A program made the translations under genes and the position numbers. A stretch of 10,727 bases of DNA from Coriobacteriales bacterium (GTDB taxonomy: Bacteria; Actinomycetota; Coriobacteriia; Coriobacteriales; UBA8131), in the NCBI GenBank assembly GCA_031256575.1, contig JAIRQI010000130.1, forward strand, positions 1 to 10,727, read 5' to 3'. The notes beneath the pieces are model-generated. The model was not told the DNA's origin and ran no database searches. It was given only the letters and a program-made list of their open reading frames with translations. Positions 6,234-10,727 of the stretch are shown here, piece by piece. Numbering within the stretch: the stretch's first letter is position 1; the number at the start of each line of letters is the position of its first letter.

Positions 6234-7808
6234 ATGATTGAATCGCCAGCACACCCCGCATATCTAAACGGTTACATAGATACCCGAGGCCAGACAGCTG
6301 AACCGCTGCCCTTCTCCACAGTAATAATCCAGGGACTAGCTACAGGCGGCGGACTGTTCGTACCGCAAACCATACCTCAATTGACCATGGCAGAAATCCT
6401 CGAGTTGGCCAAGCACCCCTATGCCAGCCAAGCCGCCTTCATCTACCATTGCTTTGGCGTGGACTATCCAGATGCAGCAATTGAAACCCTGATGCAAGCA
6501 TCATACGGAGAAAACTTCGCTGCTCCAGAGGTCGCCCCGCTGGTCGAGGTTGCTCCGCAGACCTTTCTGCTGGAGCTGATGCATGGGCCGACATCGGCTT
6601 TCAAGGATATGGCTCTGCAATGCCTGCCGCATTTCTTCAGCGCTGCCCTTCAGTCTAGCCAAGACAACGCAATACCCCTGCATTTGATTCTGGTAGCCAC
6701 TTCCGGAGACACCGGCCCGGCGGCCCAACAAGGGTTCAAAGACCGGCCGCACACCGGCGTCATCGTCTTCTACCCAAAAGATGGAGTCAGCGATATTCAG
6801 AAGCGCCAAATGACCACGCTGGCTGGCCAAAATGTCGGAGCTGTCGGTGTCGAAGGCAATTTCGACGACTGCCAGAAGGCAGTCAAGGCCATCTTCAACG
6901 ACCCAGCCTTCGCTGCGACCTTGTCTGAGCGAGGGGTCCGACTCTCGTCAGCTAACTCCATCAACTGGGGACGCCTGCTGCCCCAAGTGGTCTATTTCGT
7001 CAGCGCTTACGCCAGGCTAGCCGCCACAGGTTCGCTTTTACCTGGGGATAAAATCGATGTCTGCGTACCCACGGGTAACTTCGGGCACATCTTGGCGGCT
7101 TGGTATGCTCGCCAGCTTGGTGTTCCCATCGGCCATCTGTATTGTGCCAGTAACGACAATCACGTCTTGACCGATTTTTTGAAAACCGGAGTCTACGATA
7201 TTTCTGACCGACCTTTTATGCTGACTCCTTCTCCTTCTATGGACATCCTGGTATCCAGCAACCTGGAGCGCCTGCTCTTTGAGTTGAATGGGCGAGACCC
7301 CCTGTTAATTCGTCAATGGATGGCTGACCTAGCAAGCAAAGGTCGGTTTCAGGTAGACAGCCAGACTTTTGCGGCACTACAGCAGGTCTTTTGTGCGGAC
7401 TGGGTGAGCAGCGAAGACAGCCTCAGCACCATTAGAGATGTCTTTACAGAAACCGGCTACCTCTTAGAGCCGCATACTGCCGTGGCCTGGAAAGTAGCTG
7501 AGCGGCTACGTCCAAACACCGAACAAGCAGTTCTGATAACTGTGACTGCACACTGGGTAAAGTTCGTTGAGGATGTCTACCGCGCACTCAATAGCTTAAG
7601 CCTCGAGCAGGCTTTACCTGAAGAGATAGCATCACTAACAGGGTCACAGCTAGCTACCATGATGCAAACTGAGTATCAAACCGGCCCACTACCCGCTTAC
7701 CTGGCTGACCTGGACAAACAACCAATCCGCCACAAAGCCATCTCCGCCAAGACCGACCAAGCAATCCGCCAAGCCATAATCGACTGGTTAGACGAACACG
7801 GCTACTGA
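6234..7808 (+). CDS. thrC: Threonine synthase
   Basis: Cytosolic pyridoxal-phosphate enzyme that converts O-phosphohomoserine to threonine and phosphate, the last step of threonine biosynthesis. The N-terminus has the family signature YIDTRGQ followed by FSTVIIQGLATGGGLFVP (residues 14-44). The cofactor lysine is K124 in HGPTSAFKDMAL, and the phosphate-binding SGDTG is at 157-161. SSANSINWGRLLPQ and CVPTGNFGHILAAW follow further on. Its 524 residues match the longer, yeast-like class rather than short bacterial forms near 350 aa. AAGAAGGG (6216-6223) lies 10 nt upstream of the ATG. The 30-bp gap to copA has no terminator, so readthrough from copA is likely. No other threonine pathway gene is present. 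Confidence 0.95.
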   Translation: MIESPAHPAYLNGYIDTRGQTAEPLPFSTVIIQGLATGGGLFVPQTIPQLTMAEILELAKHPYASQAAFIYHCFGVDYPDAAIETLMQASYGENFAAPEVAPLVEVAPQTFLLELMHGPTSAFKDMALQCLPHFFSAALQSSQDNAIPLHLILVATSGDTGPAAQQGFKDRPHTGVIVFYPKDGVSDIQKRQMTTLAGQNVGAVGVEGNFDDCQKAVKAIFNDPAFAATLSERGVRLSSANSINWGRLLPQVVYFVSAYARLAATGSLLPGDKIDVCVPTGNFGHILAAWYARQLGVPIGHLYCASNDNHVLTDFLKTGVYDISDRPFMLTPSPSMDILVSSNLERLLFELNGRDPLLIRQWMADLASKGRFQVDSQTFAALQQVFCADWVSSEDSLSTIRDVFTETGYLLEPHTAVAWKVAERLRPNTEQAVLITVTAHWVKFVEDVYRALNSLSLEQALPEEIASLTGSQLATMMQTEYQTGPLPAYLADLDKQPIRHKAISAKTDQAIRQAIIDWLDEHGY

Positions 7809-7851
7809 ATCTGCGCTGGTAGGATAGAGGCCTGATGCTGGTTGCCGGTGA

Positions 7852-7935
7852 CAAGGCACCAATCGTCGTATCATTTCGGCTCGTCGTTCAAGGAAACAGG
7901 AGGTCGATCTCTATGGTCAAATCAATAAAAGCTGA
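7852..7935 (+). pseudogene. C-terminal remnant of a BrnT-like ribonuclease toxin
   Basis: In frame 1, directly after a TGA at 7849-7851, 27 codons encode a peptide containing RRIISARRSRKQEVDLYGQ and end at TGA 7933-7935. The RIISAR core, followed by a basic residue run, an acidic residue and a tyrosine, is the characteristic C-terminus of BrnT-family toxins. The end overlaps the antitoxin start by 23 nt, as in intact brnT-brnA operons. The roughly 60-70 upstream codons expected for BrnT are missing: only 43 bp separate this piece from the thrC stop, and none of the frames there continue the family. A deletion joining the toxin tail to the thrC 3' end is the simplest explanation. Confidence 0.65.
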
Positions 7936-8161
7936 GGATTTCGATCGTGTTTTTGATGACGGTCAGAAAGATATCGTTGAATACCTTGACCTATCTTCAG
8001 TGCGCCAACCCAATCGGAAAACCCGAAAAGTCAACGTTGATCTACCAGAATGGATAATTAACTCTCTCGATGCAGAGGCTGAGCGCCTCGCAATAAACCG
8101 TCAAGCAGTCATAAAAACCTGGCTAGCTGAAAAAATCGACAGCTTTCACTCAGTACAGTAA
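7913..8161 (+). CDS. CopG/BrnA-type antitoxin (ribbon-helix-helix)
   Basis: An 82-residue protein matching the CopG-like antitoxin family that partners BrnT toxins. The N-terminal part (KAEDFDRVFDDGQKDIVEYLDLSS) is the toxin-binding region. RKVNVDLPEWIINSLDAEAERLAINRQAVIKTWLAEKID forms the ribbon-helix-helix DNA-binding domain (about residues 38-76). AGGAGG lies 9 nt before the ATG at 7913. The in-frame ATG at 7835 would add 26 residues that translate the toxin remnant in the wrong frame, so I reject it. With its toxin truncated, this is an orphan antitoxin that may persist as a transcriptional repressor or as protection against related toxins. Confidence 0.85.
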   Translation: MVKSIKAEDFDRVFDDGQKDIVEYLDLSSVRQPNRKTRKVNVDLPEWIINSLDAEAERLAINRQAVIKTWLAEKIDSFHSVQ

Positions 8162-8240
8162 AGATGATGCAAATAACAGATTATCGATATCGAAAACCAA
8201 TCCACCATACAGGTCGGTTTGTAGGGTAGAGATACAAGCC

Positions 8241-8268
8241 GAAGAGGCGGCTGGTCAGCCGCCTCTTC
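8241..8268. terminator. Intrinsic terminator hairpin between convergent genes
   Basis: A perfect 12-bp stem, GAAGAGGCGGCT (8241-8252) paired with AGCCGCCTCTTC (8257-8268), closes a GGTC loop. On the + strand it is followed by TTAATCC, a weak U-tract. The minus-strand side has no T-run. It lies between the antitoxin (ends 8161) and the convergent cydB (ends 8294), and probably serves the + strand operon and perhaps both directions. Confidence 0.75.
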
Positions 8269-8293
8269 TTAATCCTCCCCTATATCACCTCAG

Positions 8294-9373
8294 TCAGTAA
8301 CCTTGACTGATTTCTTCTTCACGGATGCGTCCACGGAAGATGCGGTACAGAATAACGTGATAAATCAAAACCAACGGCAAGCCGATGCAGGTGATGATGG
8401 TCATTATCAACAAGGTCAACTCTGAGTTTGACGAGTTGAAGATGGTCAGTGACAGCTCTGGCATTGCAGCGCCTGGAATGATGAAGTAGGTGAAGACTCC
8501 TTGGGGGTTAGCAGCAGCCGGAATCAGGTTCGGGAACAGCGAGGCCGCTGTCATGCCAATCAAGCAAACCGGTACCAGGTTGACAGCTAAAAAGCTCATC
8601 AGGTCATTCTTCTTGGCAATGAACAAGCGTGAGATAAACCAGCCAACCACACAAAGTGCTGCAAACACATAAGCTAGAGGCATTGCTACCCGGTCGGCGC
8701 CAAACTGGGGCATGACTATAAACAAGAACCATACACCAGCCAGGGTAAATACGACAAACTCAGCAATCTGAAAAAGCGAACGCATCTTGCTAGCCCGAGC
8801 ATGCAGCTCGCTGCCTTCCGGAGCCTTCAAAGCCAGCCAGGCAGCGCCCTGAGTTATACAGGCAACCAGACTCATCACTCCGCAAAGCAGGGCGAAGGGG
8901 TTTAGCAGTGAGAAAAAGCCTCCGCGGTAGTCGCCAGCAGTATCCAGGGCTACTCCTTGAATGACATTACCAATAGCGGCTCCAAACAGCAGGGCAGGCA
9001 CAAAGCTGCCGACAGTAAAGGCGATATCCCAGAACTTCTGCCACTTCAGGTCGTGCCCGCTCATCTCCACAGCTACTGCTCGAAGAATCAAACCGAACAA
9101 GACCAGCATAATAGCCAGATAGAAACCTGAGAAGCTGGTGGCATAAGCTGGAGCGAAAGCCGCGAACAGAGCACCGCCTCCGGTTATCAGCCAAACCTCA
9201 TTACCATCCCAGAAGGGGCCAATCGCTCGGCGAACAGTGGCCTTCTCCTTATCGGTCTTGGCCACAAAGGGGTACAAGATGCCAGCACCCAAATCAAAGC
9301 CGTCCAGAATAAAGTAACCAATCAGTAGCACAGCAATCAGTAGAAACCAGAGGATTTGCAAGAACTCGTACAT
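8294..9373 (-). CDS. cydB: Cytochrome bd ubiquinol/menaquinol oxidase subunit II
   Basis: Membrane subunit that pairs with CydA in the cytochrome bd oxidase, a high-oxygen-affinity terminal oxidase that reduces O2 to water with electrons from quinol. The N-terminus after the chosen Met has the family pattern LQILWFLLIAVLLIGY then FILDGFDLGAG, followed by GPFWDGNEVWLI and AFAPAYATSFSGFY. About nine membrane segments in 359 residues match the usual length. I chose the ATG at 9371-9373. An in-frame ATG 39 bases upstream would add 13 polar residues that overlap the end of cydA. AAAGGAGGTGA (9379-9389) lies 5 nt from the chosen start. The gene begins one base after the cydA stop, and a hairpin terminator follows it with no cydDC. 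Confidence 0.95.
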   Translation of the reverse strand: MYEFLQILWFLLIAVLLIGYFILDGFDLGAGILYPFVAKTDKEKATVRRAIGPFWDGNEVWLITGGGALFAAFAPAYATSFSGFYLAIMLVLFGLILRAVAVEMSGHDLKWQKFWDIAFTVGSFVPALLFGAAIGNVIQGVALDTAGDYRGGFFSLLNPFALLCGVMSLVACITQGAAWLALKAPEGSELHARASKMRSLFQIAEFVVFTLAGVWFLFIVMPQFGADRVAMPLAYVFAALCVVGWFISRLFIAKKNDLMSFLAVNLVPVCLIGMTAASLFPNLIPAAANPQGVFTYFIIPGAAMPELSLTIFNSSNSELTLLIMTIITCIGLPLVLIYHVILYRIFRGRIREEEISQGY

Positions 9374-9374
9374 G

Positions 9375-10727
9375 CTACTCACCTCCTTTAACTGCTGCGC
9401 GGTCTTCGGCAACGAGCTGCTTGCTAGCGGAGGCTGATGCAGCTGCTTTCGTCTCCAATTCCGGGCCGGTGCGAATCATCTTCATAACCACTCTGAGCCA
9501 GGAGATAAAGAGAATCGTGTAAAAGACGATGAACAGCAAAATGGTGATGTTAATCTCCACAGCTGACACCACTGGCGATACCGCGTCAGCAGTCAGCAGC
9601 AAGTTGTAGACGACCCATGGTTGACGTCCGACTTCAGCCACCATCCAGCCAGCTTGAATAGCCAGGAAGGGAATAATCGGGCCGAAGACCAACAGGGTCA
9701 ACAGAGCTTTGTTGTACTTGCCTTTTTTGGCTGCGGATAAGGCCAGGCCAGCGATCAGTAACCAGACAACCAACAGGGCATAGAGGCAGACCATCAGATG
9801 ATAAGACTGGAAGGTGGCATTAATCGGCGGGAGACCGCCTTGGTAGCTCTCGGCCTTGACCCCGTCGTAGTCATCGAAGTCGGCCAAGCCATCATCTAAG
9901 GTGTTCAGGCCAGGGTAGACTGTGTCAAAGTTGCCCGAACCTAAGAAGCTGGATCCACCCGGGATGCTTAGACCCAAGGTTTCTCCATTGGCTTCATTAA
10001 CCCAACCCAGGATAGTTAGGGCCATCGGGCCATCTTCCCAGTGGCCTTCCATAGCTGCCAACTTTGCGGGCTGCTGCTCAGCTACCACAACTGCTTGCAG
10101 GTGAGCAAAGGGAAGCATCAGAATCACTGAGACAATGCCGACCCGCAGGCCCATTTGCATGAAGGACTTGCCGTGATGGTGGTTGCGGTCTTTCAAAAGA
10201 TACCAAGCTCCGACTGCCATCACACAGAAGGACCCAAGAATCACCAGCGAGTCTACAGTGTGTAGATAGCGGGCTATCGTCGAGGGGTTAAAGGCAGCTC
10301 CCCAGAAATCATTGATGACCGCTTTGCTGCCATCTGGTAGAACCTCGTAACCTCCGGGAGTCTGCATCCAAGAGTTGGCAACTAAGATCCAGAGAGCTGA
10401 TAGTGCTGATCCGAACCAGGTTAACCAGCAGGAGACCAGATAGGCTTTAGGTGAGATACGTTCTCTAGCGAACAGCACGACACCTAAAAAGACCGACTCT
10501 AAGAAAAACGCCAAGAGGGCTTCAGCAGCCAGCGGTGCACCGAAGATGTCACCGACGAAACGCGAATAGTTAGCCCAGTTGGTTCCGAAACTGAACTCCA
10601 TGGTGATGCCGGAGGCAACACCGATGACAAAGGTTGTAGTGAAGATCTTTGCCCAAAATTTCGTTGCTGCTTTGTCTTTAGGGTCGCGAGTCTTGTAGTA
10701 GCGTGTTTCAGCCAAGGCTACGAACAA
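9375..10727 (-). CDS. cydA: Cytochrome bd oxidase subunit I (partial, N-terminus outside window)
   Basis: The quinol-oxidising, heme-bearing subunit of cytochrome bd. The visible 450 residues align with E. coli CydA at an offset of 30: E69 and E77 correspond to E99 and E107, H156 (RYLHTV) to heme b558 ligand H186, and K222 and E227 to Q-loop residues K252 and E257. M312 matches b558 ligand M393, showing that the Q-loop is about 50 residues shorter than in E. coli (short-loop class). GRQPW is at 367-371. The frame runs through the right edge, where the first codon TTG is an internal leucine. About 30 residues, including the H19 ligand, lie beyond. The gene ends in TAG at 9375-9377. Confidence 0.95.
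   Translation of the reverse strand: MFVALAETRYYKTRDPKDKAATKFWAKIFTTTFVIGVASGITMEFSFGTNWANYSRFVGDIFGAPLAAEALLAFFLESVFLGVVLFARERISPKAYLVSCWLTWFGSALSALWILVANSWMQTPGGYEVLPDGSKAVINDFWGAAFNPSTIARYLHTVDSLVILGSFCVMAVGAWYLLKDRNHHHGKSFMQMGLRVGIVSVILMLPFAHLQAVVVAEQQPAKLAAMEGHWEDGPMALTILGWVNEANGETLGLSIPGGSSFLGSGNFDTVYPGLNTLDDGLADFDDYDGVKAESYQGGLPPINATFQSYHLMVCLYALLVVWLLIAGLALSAAKKGKYNKALLTLLVFGPIIPFLAIQAGWMVAEVGRQPWVVYNLLLTADAVSPVVSAVEINITILLFIVFYTILFISWLRVVMKMIRTGPELETKAAASASASKQLVAEDRAAVKGGE
9379..9389 (-). promoter_or_regulatory. Shine-Dalgarno of cydB embedded in the cydA 3' end
   Basis: On the minus strand AAAGGAGGTGA lies 5 nt before the cydB ATG and is a near-perfect anti-16S match. It also encodes the last CydA residues (VKGGE). 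This decides the cydB start and implies tightly coupled translation of the two subunits. Confidence 0.8.

Noticed and set aside
8184..8193. TCGATATCGA palindrome after the antitoxin gene.
   Set aside because: Only 10 bp, no promoter or gene start nearby; such a palindrome is easily found by chance.
10251..10265. TCTACAGTGTGTAGA in cydA, similar to the core of the DUF1016 palindromes.
   Set aside because: It has two extra central bases, lacks the outer CAATTG half-sites, and falls at the conserved CydA YLHTVDS codons, so coding constraint explains it.
1..10727. Search for CRISPR arrays, phage genes, riboswitches or a larger multi-gene defence system around the DUF1016 nuclease.
   Set aside because: No regularly spaced repeats, no phage structural genes, no recognisable riboswitch and no restriction, methylase or helicase genes are adjacent.

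Overview
The window (about 50% G+C) reads as chromosomal sequence of a Gram-positive-type bacterium. Strong Shine-Dalgarno sequences (AAAGGAGGTGA before cydB, GGAGG before the DUF1016 gene and the antitoxin), a short-Q-loop cytochrome bd and a fungal-length threonine synthase fit a low- to mid-GC actinobacterium (Actinomycetota) best. No marker here settles the taxonomy, so that placement is inference.

Left part, + strand (1-1546): the tail of an unidentified gene, then an HD-domain phosphohydrolase overlapping a multi-spanning membrane protein of unknown function. Positions 1547-1967 hold no convincing gene but are rich in repeats: a 116-bp element with perfect 20-bp terminal inverted repeats lies inside a looser 11-bp inverted-repeat pair. 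tRNA-Ser(CGA) follows at 1968-2060. Just after its CCA is a stretch resembling an IS3-family (IS150-group) terminus, so the area around the tRNA looks like an insertion-prone site.

Middle (2198-3260, - strand): a lone DUF1016/YhcG-type PD-(D/E)xK nuclease gene. A perfect 29-bp palindrome fills the space between its -10 box and its Shine-Dalgarno, and a 25/29 copy of that palindrome lies inside its own coding sequence 314 bp away. This is the most unusual regulatory signal in the window.

Right of this, on the + strand, are a Cu+-type P1B ATPase (copA) carrying a roughly 120-residue insertion with a Pro/Ala/Gln-rich core between its phosphorylation site and nucleotide-binding domain, and then threonine synthase (thrC) 30 bp downstream. 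After thrC comes a decayed toxin-antitoxin locus. The CopG/BrnA-type antitoxin is intact, but only the last 27 codons of a BrnT-like toxin frame remain. A 12-bp GC-rich hairpin at 8241-8268 closes this block and separates it from the convergent cydAB operon.

The - strand end (8294-10727) holds cydB and most of cydA, the two core subunits of cytochrome bd quinol oxidase. They are separated by one base, and the cydB Shine-Dalgarno is encoded inside the last codons of cydA. About 30 N-terminal residues of CydA lie beyond the right edge. No cydDC follows cydB.
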